The notes beneath the pieces are model-generated. The model did no database searches. It was not told the origin of the DNA and worked only from the letters and a program-made list of their open reading frames with translations. A stretch of DNA of 64,000 nucleotides from Neobacillus niacini (GTDB lineage Bacteria > Bacillota > Bacilli > Bacillales > Cytobacillaceae): positions 620,001 through 684,000 of the forward strand of contig NZ_JAMBOB010000001.1 of NCBI RefSeq assembly GCF_023715415.1. The letters run 5' to 3'. The position numbers were made by a program, and so were the translations under genes. This document shows positions 43,119 to 53,027 of the stretch, in pieces (the first letter of the stretch is position 1; each line of letters begins with the position of its first letter).

Positions 43119-43179
43119 TTTTTTTAAATTACTAGGAGGTGACTCCTTAACTCGTATTTAACGAGCTAAGGGAACTTAT
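43110..43179 (+). promoter_or_regulatory. Switch-like leader between the MerR gene and mpfA
   Basis: TTAACTCGT (43147-43155) can pair perfectly with upstream ACGAGTTAA (43110-43118, over the merR stop) or, with one mismatch, with downstream ACGAGCTAA (43161-43169), which touches the mpfA ribosome site AAGGGA (43168-43173). Between them AGGAG and CCTCC-type repeats form a small hairpin (AGGAG 43134-43138, CTCCT 43143-43147) hiding an unused Shine-Dalgarno-like AGGAGGTGA. The two stems are mutually exclusive. Confidence 0.45.
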
Positions 43180-44532
43180 TTGGACATATTTAACTTGGTT
43201 ATAATAGCCATTTTAATTGCTTTAACTGCCTTTTTTGTAACTTCAGAGTTTGCTATTGTCAAGATTAGAAGTTCAAGAATTGATCAGTTAATTGAAGAAG
43301 GTAATTCGAGTGCTATTTCAGCAAAAAAAGTAATTTCAAACCTGGATGAATATCTTTCAGCCTGTCAGTTAGGAATTACCATTACTGCCCTGGCTTTAGG
43401 TTGGATTGGGGAATCAACCATTGAGCATTTACTCGCTCCCCTTTTTAATGGGCTGGAAATCCCTGACGGTGTCTCCCACATCTTATCCATTGGGATTGCC
43501 TTTGCGACAATTACATTTTTACATGTTGTTGTAGGAGAGCTGGCACCTAAAACACTGGCTATACAGAAAGCTGAAATGATTACTCTTCTTATGTCACGGC
43601 CTTTAATTCTCTTCTATAAAGTGATGTATCCCTTTATTTGGTTATTAAATGGGTCAGCACGTATCGTAACGAGCATTTTTGGTCTTAAGCCAGTCTCTGA
43701 AAGCGAAATGGCACATACAGAGGAAGAGCTTCGAATTATCCTATCTGAAAGCTATAAAAGCGGCGAAATTAACCAATCTGAGTTTAAGTATGTAAATAAA
43801 ATTTTTGAATTTGATAACCGGATTGCCAAAGAAATTATGGTCCCCCGGACGGAAATCGTTTCATTATCGAAAGATGATACGTTAGATACGTTTCTCCAAG
43901 TAATCCGTGAGGAAAAATATACGAGATATCCAATTATTGATGGTGATAAAGACCATATCATTGGTTTAGTGAATATTAAAGAAATGGTGACAGATTTAAT
44001 TAGTAAAGAAACCCTTTCAACTAAAACGCTAGAGCATTATACCCGCCCAATTATTAGAGTAATTGAAACAATTCCTATCCATGATTTACTTGTTAAAATG
44101 CAAAAAGATCGAATGCATATGGCTATATTAATGGATGAATATGGCGGAACATCGGGTTTAGTTACGGTTGAAGATATTCTCGAGGAAATTGTTGGTGAAA
44201 TCCGCGATGAATTTGATTCCGATGAAATTCCCATGATACGTAAAATTAAGGAACATCACTATATTATTGACTCCAAAGTTTTAGTAACAGAAGTCAATGA
44301 CTTGTTGGGAGTCGAAATTGATGATGAAGATATAGACACCATTGGCGGCTGGATATTAACTGAGAATTATGAAGCAAAAGAAGGAGACTCCATCCATCAC
44401 GAATCATATAGCTTTAAAATACTCGATATGGAGGAGCATCACATTAAATATATTGAGGTAACAAAGAAAGTCAATGATGAAGAACCCAGCGAAAATAAAA
44501 TTTCCTTATCACAAACTGAGGTTCTTTCTTAA
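43180..44532 (+). CDS. mpfA: HlyC/CorC family membrane protein, MpfA-like Mg2+ exporter
   Basis: This 450-aa protein has an N-terminal DUF21 membrane domain of three to four helices (NLVIIAILIALTAFFVTSEFA onward), a CBS-domain pair (IMVPRTEIVSL... and HTRPIIRVIETIPI-like region, about residues 215-340) and a C-terminal CorC_HlyC domain (about 360-435). B. subtilis MpfA (YhdP) of this family exports magnesium. It starts with TTG 43180, with AAGGGA at proper spacing. The MerR gene next to it suggests metal-responsive control. Other YhdP paralogues exist in bacilli, so the exact orthologue is uncertain. Confidence 0.85.
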   Translation: MDIFNLVIIAILIALTAFFVTSEFAIVKIRSSRIDQLIEEGNSSAISAKKVISNLDEYLSACQLGITITALALGWIGESTIEHLLAPLFNGLEIPDGVSHILSIGIAFATITFLHVVVGELAPKTLAIQKAEMITLLMSRPLILFYKVMYPFIWLLNGSARIVTSIFGLKPVSESEMAHTEEELRIILSESYKSGEINQSEFKYVNKIFEFDNRIAKEIMVPRTEIVSLSKDDTLDTFLQVIREEKYTRYPIIDGDKDHIIGLVNIKEMVTDLISKETLSTKTLEHYTRPIIRVIETIPIHDLLVKMQKDRMHMAILMDEYGGTSGLVTVEDILEEIVGEIRDEFDSDEIPMIRKIKEHHYIIDSKVLVTEVNDLLGVEIDDEDIDTIGGWILTENYEAKEGDSIHHESYSFKILDMEEHHIKYIEVTKKVNDEEPSENKISLSQTEVLS

Positions 44533-44550
44533 AAACGGATAAAAAAAAAT

Positions 44551-44580
44551 GGCCAAAATCATATTTTGGTCCTTTTTTTG
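44551..44580 (+). terminator. Terminator of mpfA
   Basis: CCAAAAT (44553-44559) pairs with ATTTTGG (44563-44569), followed by TTTTTTT; preceded by a run of A. Confidence 0.8.
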
Positions 44581-44664
44581 TAATATAATTGTAATAATTT
44601 CTCTATAATCCAATCACCTCCCCCTTTGAAAACATATTCTAAACTAAAGGGGGGAGAAATTACG

Positions 44665-44841
44665 ATGGAATTAATTTTCTTATTTTTAGCATCTATACTT
44701 TCCGGATTTGCTTTAATGAGCGTTGAACCGGTATCATTCTTAAGTTTCTTAGGTCCAATTTTTGATATCGTTGGCGCCTTAGCAATCATTATTTTTTCTG
44801 TAGCACTGCTATTTAAAGGTGCTAAATCACTTTTTAAATAA
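44665..44841 (+). CDS. Small two-helix membrane protein, unknown function
   Basis: This 58-aa protein has two hydrophobic helices (LIFLFLASILSGFALM and IVGALAIIIFSVALLF) joined by EPVSFLSFLGPIFD and ends in a basic KGAKSLFK. AAGGGGGG is placed correctly before ATG 44665, and a terminator follows at 44882-44907. It has the size of a c subunit but lacks the polar RQP-type loop, so I do not call it one. Family not recognised. Confidence 0.65.
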   Translation: MELIFLFLASILSGFALMSVEPVSFLSFLGPIFDIVGALAIIIFSVALLFKGAKSLFK

Positions 44842-44881
44842 TTTTGTAAACGGTTACATTCACTGTCAATTAAATGAAAAA

Positions 44882-44916
44882 AGATCAGACTTTTACACTT
44901 CTGATCTTTTTTTATT
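44882..44916. terminator. Bidirectional terminator
   Basis: AGATCAGA (44882-44889) pairs with TCTGATCT (44900-44907) with A and T runs outside, between convergent genes. Confidence 0.82.
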
Positions 44917-44920
44917 GTAA

Positions 44921-45256
44921 TTATTTGTTTTTTAAGATAATGATATCTTCTTCTGCTCGGGCTAATTTAATGAGGTGTGAATCCAGTCGACGGTTAATAT
45001 GTTGAATATCCGCACCATTTCCTGAATGATTCTTTATTTCTTTTACTACAGTGCTCTGTACTTCTTCAATACGCTGCAATGATTCTTTAATATCTGACAA
45101 GTCAATCTGGTTAACCTCTACTCGATGCTCAATACTGTCCATTTGCTCCAATCGAGAAAGTCTGTGCTCAATATTTTCTAAGGTTTTATTAAAAGTATGA
45201 ATTAACGTTTTTATATCTGAAATGTTCTCAGTCAATTTATCAAGTTTATGTTCCAT
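44921..45256 (-). CDS. Coiled-coil protein, unknown function
   Basis: This 111-aa hydrophilic protein is almost wholly heptad-like (LDKLTENISDIKTLIHTFNK, IEHRLSRLEQ, LQRIEEVQ) with no hydrophobic segment or catalytic motif, so it is likely an elongated homo-oligomer. AAAGGAG lies seven bases before ATG 45256; the longer frame adds 16 residues without a ribosome site. No named family is recognised. Confidence 0.65.
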   Translation of the reverse strand: MEHKLDKLTENISDIKTLIHTFNKTLENIEHRLSRLEQMDSIEHRVEVNQIDLSDIKESLQRIEEVQSTVVKEIKNHSGNGADIQHINRRLDSHLIKLARAEEDIIILKNK

Positions 45257-45562
45257 TGGAATAACTCCTTTTTCGTAGTAAATATATTTTATCATCTTTA
45301 ACACTTTAAATATGTTACAAATTCTAAAACAATACTGATTGATTTTTATTTTAGTATTTACCTTTTAGGATGATTATTGCGGAAATATGAACGATTTATA
45401 AATTCCGTCTTATAATAGGTATCCTTGTGAAAAATGTCACATGCAATTCTAACAAAAAGCCTTAATCTAATATCATAAGAAATGATTTTTTTCTTTTGAA
45501 TTTTCCCGGTTTTCAATCTTAGTTATGGCTATTACCATTTTGAAAAGGTTGGTGCATATTAT
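45257..45562. other. Intergenic region, no gene seen
   Basis: This AT-rich 306-bp stretch separates two divergent genes. It contains a TATAAT near 45411 and a small dyad TGTGA/TCACA near 45426-45442. I see no coding frame with a ribosome site. Confidence 0.5.
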
Positions 45563-45859
45563 ATGTTAATTTCAATTGATGAAAAAGCTGCAAAGTGGTT
45601 TACAAATGAATTCGAGATCAATACCGTAAGAATGTTTCCACAATACAGTGGTTTTGGTGAAAAACACAAGGGCTTTAGTCTTGCATTTTCAGCAGAGGCA
45701 CCAACAAATGTTGGCTTTACGAAAGAAATGAATGGGATTAACTTCTATGTAGAAGGAAATGATGTATGGTTCTTCGAGGATACTGAAACCTGCCTATCCT
45801 TTAACGATGAAATAAATGAAATTCAAATAACTTTTAAGGAAACTATGGCTATAAACTAG
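45563..45859 (+). CDS. HesB-like (YneR-type) protein
   Basis: This 98-aa protein has the HesB/A-type fold sequence (LISIDEKAAKWFTNEF, RMFPQYSGFGEKHKGFSLAFS, GINFYVEGNDVWFFED). It lacks the three-cysteine pattern needed for Fe-S scaffold function and has a single Cys near residue 77, as in the YneR/YqkB-like subgroup of unknown role. A weak GGTG lies upstream of the ATG. A clear terminator follows. Confidence 0.8.
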   Translation: MLISIDEKAAKWFTNEFEINTVRMFPQYSGFGEKHKGFSLAFSAEAPTNVGFTKEMNGINFYVEGNDVWFFEDTETCLSFNDEINEIQITFKETMAIN

Positions 45860-45880
45860 TTTTCCTCCATCTAACAACTT

Positions 45881-45914
45881 AGGACAGCCATCTTAATTGG
45901 CTGTCCTTTTTCCT
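45881..45914 (+). terminator. Terminator of the HesB-like gene
   Basis: AGGACAGCCA (45881-45890) pairs perfectly with TGGCTGTCCT (45898-45907), followed by TTTTTCC. Confidence 0.9.
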
Positions 45915-46027
45915 TTGCTTATTACTATTCCAATCAATATAAATTGTATAACCAACTACATATTAAAATTGTTTGTAACCTTGCTAACTTATTTTTTCTG
46001 AAAATTAGCAATAAATTGTGAACTATG

Positions 46028-46069
46028 TTGCAATAATATTAAATTAGATCTATAATGAAAGCGCTCACC
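46028..46069 (+). promoter_or_regulatory. SigA promoter and cre-like site of the F0-like operon
   Basis: TTGCAA (46028-46033) and TATAAT (46051-46056) are separated by 17 bp, a near-consensus promoter. The overlapping TGAAAGCGCTCACC (46056-46069) matches the cre consensus at 12 of 14 positions and covers the start site. Leader length is about 75 nt to the ATG. Confidence 0.65.
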
Positions 46070-46124
46070 TAGTACATATTTCCTAGTGTTTAAGCAGTAA
46101 AGCTTAATTTAACCTACTATATGA

Positions 46125-47048
<924 letters not shown>

Positions 47049-47108
47049 AATAAGAAAGTAATAGTGGAAAGCAAACCAATACAATGAAAGGAAAGGAGTT
47101 GAATTATT

Positions 47109-47495
47109 TTGGGTGATATTACACTGTTCGGACTTCCCATCTCTTTAGGAACCATGATTTACCAAGCTCTTATTTTTACTGTTTTAGTCTTTATATTAAA
47201 GAAACTTGTTTTCAAAAAGTTAGTTGGTGTCTTGGATAGTAGAAAACAACATATTGAAAATCAGCTTCAATTAACCGAACAATATAAGCTGGAAGCAGAG
47301 AAAAATCTGGAACTCAGTGCCGAAGTTCTTAACCAAGCTAGAAAAGACGCCAGGGAAATCATGAGGCATAGTGAACACGAGGCCAAATTAATGATTTTGG
47401 ACGCAAAAGCACAGGCTAAAGATATACAGAAGGAAGTGAAAGAGGATGCATTCCGTTCCCAATCATTTATGCATAAAGATAGTAAGGGGGCGTAA
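47109..47495 (+). CDS. Short F0 subunit b-like protein
   Basis: This 128-aa protein has an N-terminal membrane helix (MIYQALIFTVLVFILKKLVF) followed by the b-subunit tether LDSRKQHIENQL and a charged amphipathic helix (EQYKLEAEKNLELSAEVLNQ...). Normal bacterial b subunits are about 160-175 aa; the C-terminal delta-binding part is missing, replaced by a short polar tail. It starts with TTG 47109, with AAAGGAG ten bases upstream. Its stop lies three bases from the next start. Confidence 0.82.
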   Translation: MGDITLFGLPISLGTMIYQALIFTVLVFILKKLVFKKLVGVLDSRKQHIENQLQLTEQYKLEAEKNLELSAEVLNQARKDAREIMRHSEHEAKLMILDAKAQAKDIQKEVKEDAFRSQSFMHKDSKGA

Positions 47496-47498
47496 AAT

Positions 47499-48464
47499 AT
47501 GAGACACAAGTTTACTAAATACTTAGGCAGAGTATCGGAGAACCTTGAATTGGGTTTTGAAGAAAAATTTATTTACGTTCATTACACAAAAGGAAAAACA
47601 GAGAAAACGGCATGTATTTTAAAAAATAATGATAAAACAAAGAGTGAATACTTAGAGTCCTTCTTCGAAGAAAACAAGGTATCTGAAGAAATGAAAAAGG
47701 AGGTTAGAAAATTTCTTAACAATGAAAAGAATTTTAACAATCAACATTGGAACGAGTTTTCAAACTTTTTAATGAAGGCCCTTTCATTAAATATGGTATT
47801 TGGGTTAACAATTGCCTTAACGATCTTTGGGTTTTATAAACTTGGCTCTTTCTTAGATACCCAATACGGTTTTCAACCGTGGTTAACTGTTATATTTACT
47901 TTTATTGGAATAGCTATTGGAGGACTCACAGGGTACGTAATGGTGCAAAAGTATTTTAAAAAACCTGATAAAGATACTTCTCAGGAAGAGTATGGCATAC
48001 AAAGAGAACAAACTAAAACGAATGACTATCCGATAATTGATGTCACCATAGATCAAGTTCGAAAAGCTGTGAGACAATTTTCAGATAATCTGCCAAAAGG
48101 TGTATACCGTACGATAATTGTCCAGGATGATAACAGCATCGATTTTAAACAACTGACAAATATTTTAGGTGGGATTCCCTCTAAGAAGTATTATATGTCT
48201 AAGGAAACCTATGATCTTTTTGAGGAAAAGGACAAGAAAATCCCTGCAGAAATGGACATGGTACAAAAAGCAGTAGACTTGTTTGTAAAGGAACGTAAGG
48301 AATACCCGATGCTGCGCTTTGACCCAAATCGGAGAGTTAACTATTACCAATTACTTCAAGAAAGTTATTTGAAATCTGCCCCTGAAACACAGTTTTATAT
48401 CACGGAACTAGATGGGCTTATTACGCATATTAGACCTGAAACGAGGAAAATGGAAAACTCCTAA
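47499..48464 (+). CDS. AtpZ/AtpI-like two-helix domain fused to DUF3939
   Basis: This 321-aa protein has three parts. Residues 1-92 are soluble and unrecognised. Residues 98-150 form a two-helix hairpin with GFYKLGSFLDTQYGFQPW and a GIAIGGLTGY motif, as in AtpZ/AtpI proteins that accompany F-type ATPases. Residues about 175-318 match DUF3939 (starting YPIIDVTIDQVRKAVRQF), a Bacillus domain of unknown function usually found alone. AAGGGGG precedes the ATG. The fusion links DUF3939 physically to an F0-like complex, an unusual combination. Confidence 0.8.
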   Translation: MRHKFTKYLGRVSENLELGFEEKFIYVHYTKGKTEKTACILKNNDKTKSEYLESFFEENKVSEEMKKEVRKFLNNEKNFNNQHWNEFSNFLMKALSLNMVFGLTIALTIFGFYKLGSFLDTQYGFQPWLTVIFTFIGIAIGGLTGYVMVQKYFKKPDKDTSQEEYGIQREQTKTNDYPIIDVTIDQVRKAVRQFSDNLPKGVYRTIIVQDDNSIDFKQLTNILGGIPSKKYYMSKETYDLFEEKDKKIPAEMDMVQKAVDLFVKERKEYPMLRFDPNRRVNYYQLLQESYLKSAPETQFYITELDGLITHIRPETRKMENS

Positions 48465-48486
48465 CAATGATAGGAGTTTTTTTTTG
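48454..48486 (+). terminator. Terminator of the F0-like operon
   Basis: AAAACTCCTA (48454-48463) pairs perfectly with TAGGAGTTTT (48471-48480), followed by more T. It overlaps the last stop codon. Confidence 0.9.
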
Positions 48487-48556
48487 CTTTTTTTTGCGAT
48501 ATTGAGATAATAGCATTAGCAATGCATACTTTAGTAAAAAAATGAGGGATTCAAAG

Positions 48557-49813
48557 ATGTCGAGAAAAAAGAATAAATCGAAGCACTTAGCGGCGATTTC
48601 CTTAGCTGTAATGGGAGTAGGTTTTGTTGTGACATTCCCTTTTCAGGATTCCCTATGGGGAATAATCCTTCAAGGGGGATTTGAAGCAGGGTTGGTCGGG
48701 GGACTTGCTGACTGGTTTGCAGTGACTGCATTATTTCGTCACCCACTAGGTATACCAATACCTCATACAGCACTATTACCAAAAAACCGTAAAAGAATTA
48801 TAGCAGCGATTATTTCAATGCTTGAAAATGATTGGCTGACCAAAGAAAGTATTAGAAAAAAAATATCGAGCATTGCATTTACCGAGAAGCTATATAATTT
48901 AGCACAAAATTCGCTAAGCGCACAGCATGTGAGAAACGCTGTTGTTAACTTGATAAAACATTTACTTCATTCTATTGATAGTAAAAAACTGGCACCCATA
49001 ATCACAGAAGAATTGAAAGTAAAGCTTAAAGATATAGACGTAAGTAACTACCTTCCCCTAGCCATTGATCAACTGCTAAATAGGAAGTATGATGAAAAAG
49101 CTCTTGATTTTATCCTTAAGGAAGTAGATGACTGGGCAAAAAAAGAAAGTACTAAGGATAGACTAGGCAGGATGGCAGTAGATGCACTTGAAAATATCAA
49201 AGCAGATGGTTTTATGCAATTTGCACTTAAATCATTTACGAATATTGTCAATGAGGAAAAGTTAGGGAGTATTCTTCAGGGTCTTATTCAAAAAGGAGTA
49301 AAAAGTTTTAGTGACCCTTTTAATCAAAATAGGCAAACCTTACTATTTCATATAAACACAAAACTGCAAGATATTAAATCCGATGAAAATCTTGCTGCGG
49401 AATTAAATACCATAAAGGAACAAATGATTTCAGAATGGCAGTTAGAGGATAAAATCACAGAGTTTATTGAACAATTAAAACAAAAGGCTAGTTTCCTTAT
49501 CGAAATACCTACCTTTTACGAGGGGTATCTCCTCCCTCTTTTAACAAAGGCACTTGAAAACCTGAAAGCAGATGATGAAAAAGTCAAAGCAATTGAGACT
49601 TGGATTCAGGATCAAATTTCTATTTTTGTCGATAATAATCATGCTAAAATTGGAAAACTTGTTGAGGAGAACTTAGAAAAACTGGATAATGAAACTCTTA
49701 TTGACATGATTGAAAACAATGTTGGTAAGGACCTGCAATGGATCCGCGTAAATGGTGCAGTTTGCGGATTCATGATTGGACTTATCCTAGTTGGATTGAA
49801 ATTGATTTTTTAG
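48557..49813 (+). CDS. DUF445 family membrane protein
   Basis: This 418-aa protein has an N-terminal helix pair (LAAISLAVMGVGFVV and QGGFEAGLVGGLADWFAVTALF, including the DWFAVTALFRHPLGIPIPHTALLP motif of DUF445) and one C-terminal helix (GAVCGFMIGLILVGLKL), with a long helical, partly coiled middle domain. DUF445 proteins include B. subtilis YheB and E. coli YjiN; the function is unknown. ATG 48557 follows GAGGGA; the ATG at 48542 has no ribosome site. Confidence 0.88.
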   Translation: MSRKKNKSKHLAAISLAVMGVGFVVTFPFQDSLWGIILQGGFEAGLVGGLADWFAVTALFRHPLGIPIPHTALLPKNRKRIIAAIISMLENDWLTKESIRKKISSIAFTEKLYNLAQNSLSAQHVRNAVVNLIKHLLHSIDSKKLAPIITEELKVKLKDIDVSNYLPLAIDQLLNRKYDEKALDFILKEVDDWAKKESTKDRLGRMAVDALENIKADGFMQFALKSFTNIVNEEKLGSILQGLIQKGVKSFSDPFNQNRQTLLFHINTKLQDIKSDENLAAELNTIKEQMISEWQLEDKITEFIEQLKQKASFLIEIPTFYEGYLLPLLTKALENLKADDEKVKAIETWIQDQISIFVDNNHAKIGKLVEENLEKLDNETLIDMIENNVGKDLQWIRVNGAVCGFMIGLILVGLKLIF

Positions 49814-49820
49814 TAAACAC

Positions 49821-49850
49821 GCTATCTTGTATATGCAAGATAGCTTTTTC
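49821..49850 (+). terminator. Terminator of the DUF445 gene
   Basis: GCTATCTTG (49821-49829) pairs perfectly with CAAGATAGC (49836-49844), followed by TTTTTC. Confidence 0.88.
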
Positions 49851-49909
49851 TTATAATAAATACCTTTTATGCACAATCTAGTAGGAATAAACAACAAGGA
49901 GATTTTGCT

Positions 49910-50986
49910 ATGAGAAAATATCTGCTAACCCTATTTGTGATTCTGCTATCCTTTGGCCATCCATTCCATGAAATAGTTCTAGCTTCTAAACCATTTCAAG
50001 AACCCATCAGAGGTATCTATGTAAATGCGCCAAATACAAATAAACCCGTATTCAGCCAGTTGATTTCACTTGTGAATAGTACAGATTTAAACGCAATGGT
50101 CATTGATATTAAAGATGATTATGGCAATCTTACCTTCATTCCTTCAAAAAAATCGCCCTATTACTCAATTGGCCGTCCATACATTCCAAAACCATCTTCA
50201 CTCATGAATACGTTAAAGAAAAATAACATTTATCCAATCGCTAGAATTGTCGTCTTTAAGGATAATGTACTAGCTAATAAGAACCCAAATTTATCCTATC
50301 AAACCACTAATGGAGTATGGAAAAATGCCCGGGGGGATTCCTTCACTAACCCCTTTCTTAAGGAAGTTTGGGATTATAATATTGGGTTGGCTGTAGAAGC
50401 AGTAAGATTAGGATTCAAAGAAATTCAATTTGATTATGTACGATTCCCTGAGAAGTTTGAAAGGGTGGAAAACCAGCTTGTCTACGATAAATCTGCATTT
50501 CAAGGGAATAGGGTAACGGCTGTAAGTGAGTTTGTAAAATACGCTAGAGAAAAACTTAAGCCCTACAATGTGAAGGTTTCAGTCGATGTCTTTGGAAATG
50601 CTACCGTCATTCCTGAAGCATCAGGAATTGGCCAGAATTTCACTACTATTGCCCAGAACGTAGATGTCATTTCTGCGATGATTTATCCAAGTCATTGGAC
50701 CGCCATTTTTGGTATTCCAAAGCCCGATTTACAGCCGTATCAACTCGTTGAGGGCTATGCTAAAGTGGAGAATATCAGGCTAAAACAAATCTCCAATCCT
50801 CCAATATCACGGCCTTGGTTACAGGATTTTACCGCTTCTTGGCTTGGGGCAGGCAATTATAAGGTATATGGGAAGAAAGAAGTCGAAGACCAAATCCGCG
50901 CCTTACATGCTCAGGGAATTAAGGAATATTTATTATGGAATGCCGCTAATATATATACACCAAACGTGGATTACACCCCGTACTGA
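49910..50986 (+). CDS. Putative secreted glycoside hydrolase (DUF4015)
   Basis: This 358-aa protein has a signal-like N-terminus (KYLLTLFVILLSFGHPF) and a TIM-barrel-like domain of the DUF4015 family: RGIYVNAPN at the start, VIDIKDDYGNLTF, LGFKEIQFDYVRFPEK and VSVDVFGNATV. The family is related to putative glycoside hydrolases; substrate unknown. AAGGAGA precedes the ATG. No terminator is visible and the next gene begins about 110 bp downstream. Confidence 0.82.
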   Translation: MRKYLLTLFVILLSFGHPFHEIVLASKPFQEPIRGIYVNAPNTNKPVFSQLISLVNSTDLNAMVIDIKDDYGNLTFIPSKKSPYYSIGRPYIPKPSSLMNTLKKNNIYPIARIVVFKDNVLANKNPNLSYQTTNGVWKNARGDSFTNPFLKEVWDYNIGLAVEAVRLGFKEIQFDYVRFPEKFERVENQLVYDKSAFQGNRVTAVSEFVKYAREKLKPYNVKVSVDVFGNATVIPEASGIGQNFTTIAQNVDVISAMIYPSHWTAIFGIPKPDLQPYQLVEGYAKVENIRLKQISNPPISRPWLQDFTASWLGAGNYKVYGKKEVEDQIRALHAQGIKEYLLWNAANIYTPNVDYTPY

Positions 50987-51098
50987 GCTCTAAAAAGTGC
51001 TGAAGGCGGTGGTCCTTAATTTAAGGAGAAATGAATAGTAGAAAAAGAAAAAGCAATACTATTTAGGATAAAGTATTTAGATTAAATGAGGTGTTCTT

Positions 51099-51440
51099 TT
51101 GAAATTTCTAGTAATAGGCGCAATTGTAATTGGTGCTGCTGTTTTTTCCTTATTGCCAATTTTATCTGCTTATTTTTTTCAGCCAACTTTAAAAGACAGC
51201 ATCCGATTTAACATATATTTTCTTCCGCTTTCTTTTTTGGGGAACATTGCACTAGCTTGGGGCTTCATTCAAGGGAGTAAAACATTTGGAAATACGGTCA
51301 TGCTAGGCGGTATTCAAACTGGGGTAAATGCAATTCTTGTTACCATTTTATCTATAATAGTTTTACGTCAGAACATTTCAGTATACTCCATAATTGGGAT
51401 TTTCCTAATTGCTATCGGCGTAATCCTCTTAAATAAATGA
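51099..51440 (+). CDS. Small DMT/EamA-like membrane protein
   Basis: This 113-aa protein has four hydrophobic helices and ends with an SMR/EamA-like pattern (VLRQNISVYSIIGIFLIAIGVILL). It is half the length of a typical EamA transporter, so it may dimerise. It uses TTG 51099, with GAGGTG six bases upstream. It is convergent with spoVR, sharing a terminator. Substrate unknown. Confidence 0.72.
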   Translation: MKFLVIGAIVIGAAVFSLLPILSAYFFQPTLKDSIRFNIYFLPLSFLGNIALAWGFIQGSKTFGNTVMLGGIQTGVNAILVTILSIIVLRQNISVYSIIGIFLIAIGVILLNK

Positions 51441-51469
51441 CTTAAAAAACATAAAAATAATCATAAACA

Positions 51470-51499
51470 AAAAAACACCATGGTGATTGGTGTTTTTTT
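51470..51499. terminator. Bidirectional terminator upstream of the spoVR 3' end
   Basis: AAAAACACCA (51471-51480) pairs with TGGTGTTTTT (51488-51497), flanked by A and T runs between convergent genes. Confidence 0.85.
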
Positions 51500-51527
51500 G
51501 TGAAGCATTGCCATACACAACTACTTT

Positions 51528-52940
51528 TTACATATACTTCCGATGAACGCCTTTCCCGTCATAAGAAAATAACATTCTACGATCTTCAATCAAGGTCTCA
51601 ATATGGACTGGTCTGCCCCATAGCTGCTGGATATATGGCAACACCTTCTCAAGGTATTTCACATCTAATTCTACGCCCTCATACCAATGCTTTAAATAAA
51701 GTTCACCGTTCTTTAAATAGTCACCATCATTCACGGTAATGTACGGGAACCCTCCATTTACACGCATATTTACTAACTGGTCACGAACATGCTCCCATTC
51801 CTTATCGACGATTTTATAGTCCCTTCCTTGCTTCTGGAAGAGATACATATCTTCCCTCATCACAAGGTCTTTGTTTAAATAATTCCGTAAAAAGGATATA
51901 TCTGATTCCACTTCACGAACCTCAAACATCTTTTCACGGCCAGAGCCTGGGATAACTCCTCTTCTAATCATCTCTTCTGTTGGATTATTATAACGCTCTT
52001 CAATGTCTTCAAATATCTTAATTCCTAGGTAATAAGGATTTATTCCGGTCTTTGACGGCTGTACAACCCCTGCGTTTAATTTTGCAAATTCGATTGCTTC
52101 TCCGCTCGTCAAATCCATCTCTCGGATGATTCTCTGGTGCCAATATGACGCCCAGCCTTCGTTCATGATTTTCGTTTCTAACTGCGGCCAGAAATAAAGC
52201 ATTTCCTCACGCATCATCGTTAATATATCTCGCTGCCAATCCGTCAGTTCCCTGCTATAGGTTTCAATAAATAATAATAGGTCCTTTTCCGGTTTTGGCG
52301 GAAATTGTTTCTTTCTTGGCTGACTTGGCTGCTTATTCCCACTATCGTCTAACTTCCATAAATCATCATAAGGAGTCGCAGAAATTTGTGGTGATTCTTC
52401 TTCACTTTCATCTTCCAGTGACCATGCAAGCTTTGGTCTCATTAATGAAGGATCAATATGTTCATCAATGGCCAGTACGGCATCAAGAAAGGTTTCCACT
52501 TCCTTTTTTCCAAATTGTATCTCATAGGTTCTAATTCTTTCAGCAGTAGCAGCCATGCTTTCAACCATATCTCGTTTGGTATTTTGGAAGCGGACATTAT
52601 TCTTAAAGAAATCACAATGAGCCAGTACATGTGCAACAATTAATTTATTTTGGATAAGTGAATTGGAATCTAATAAGAAGGCATAACATGGATTTGAATT
52701 GATAACAAGTTCATAAATTTTACTTAATCCTAAATCATAATGAAGCTTCATCTTGTGGAATTGCTTCCCAAAGCTCCAGTGTGAAAATCTGGTAGGCATT
52801 CCATAGGCACCAAACGTGTAAATGATTTCAGCTGGGCAAATTTCATATCGCATAGGATAAAAATCCAAGCCAAAGCCCCGAGCAATTTCAGTAATTTCAC
52901 TAATCGCATATTCTAGAGCTTTGCGATCGTCCCCATTCAT
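51528..52940 (-). CDS. spoVR: Stage V sporulation protein R
   Basis: This 470-aa protein agrees in length with B. subtilis SpoVR (468 aa), which is needed for normal spore cortex formation. Family landmarks are [30 protein letters not shown], the [12 protein letters not shown] region, and [15 protein letters not shown], containing conserved His/Asp/Glu residues that may bind metal. ATG 52940 follows AAGGGGG; ATG 52946 (two codons earlier) is nearly as good. It sits just downstream of an M14 peptidase gene. Confidence 0.95.
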   Translation of the reverse strand: MNGDDRKALEYAISEITEIARGFGLDFYPMRYEICPAEIIYTFGAYGMPTRFSHWSFGKQFHKMKLHYDLGLSKIYELVINSNPCYAFLLDSNSLIQNKLIVAHVLAHCDFFKNNVRFQNTKRDMVESMAATAERIRTYEIQFGKKEVETFLDAVLAIDEHIDPSLMRPKLAWSLEDESEEESPQISATPYDDLWKLDDSGNKQPSQPRKKQFPPKPEKDLLLFIETYSRELTDWQRDILTMMREEMLYFWPQLETKIMNEGWASYWHQRIIREMDLTSGEAIEFAKLNAGVVQPSKTGINPYYLGIKIFEDIEERYNNPTEEMIRRGVIPGSGREKMFEVREVESDISFLRNYLNKDLVMREDMYLFQKQGRDYKIVDKEWEHVRDQLVNMRVNGGFPYITVNDGDYLKNGELYLKHWYEGVELDVKYLEKVLPYIQQLWGRPVHIETLIEDRRMLFSYDGKGVHRKYM

Positions 52941-53027
52941 AGCCATTCCCCCTTTTCCTCTTACCACAATGTATGAAGAAAAACCGGGAATGATGAAACA
53001 AGATGTAAAAAACAGCAAGTCTTCTGC

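Noticed and set aside
44665-44841. The 58-aa two-helix protein as the missing c subunit for the F0-like operon
   Set aside because: It has no conserved carboxylate in the second helix centre, no polar RQP-type loop, and it is 1.3 kb away with terminators and an opposite-strand gene between.
45388-45411. ECF-like TGAACG...CGTC string upstream of the HesB-like gene
   Set aside because: The spacer is only 12 bp, 3 bp shorter than in the sigY promoter, so it is unlikely to be recognised.
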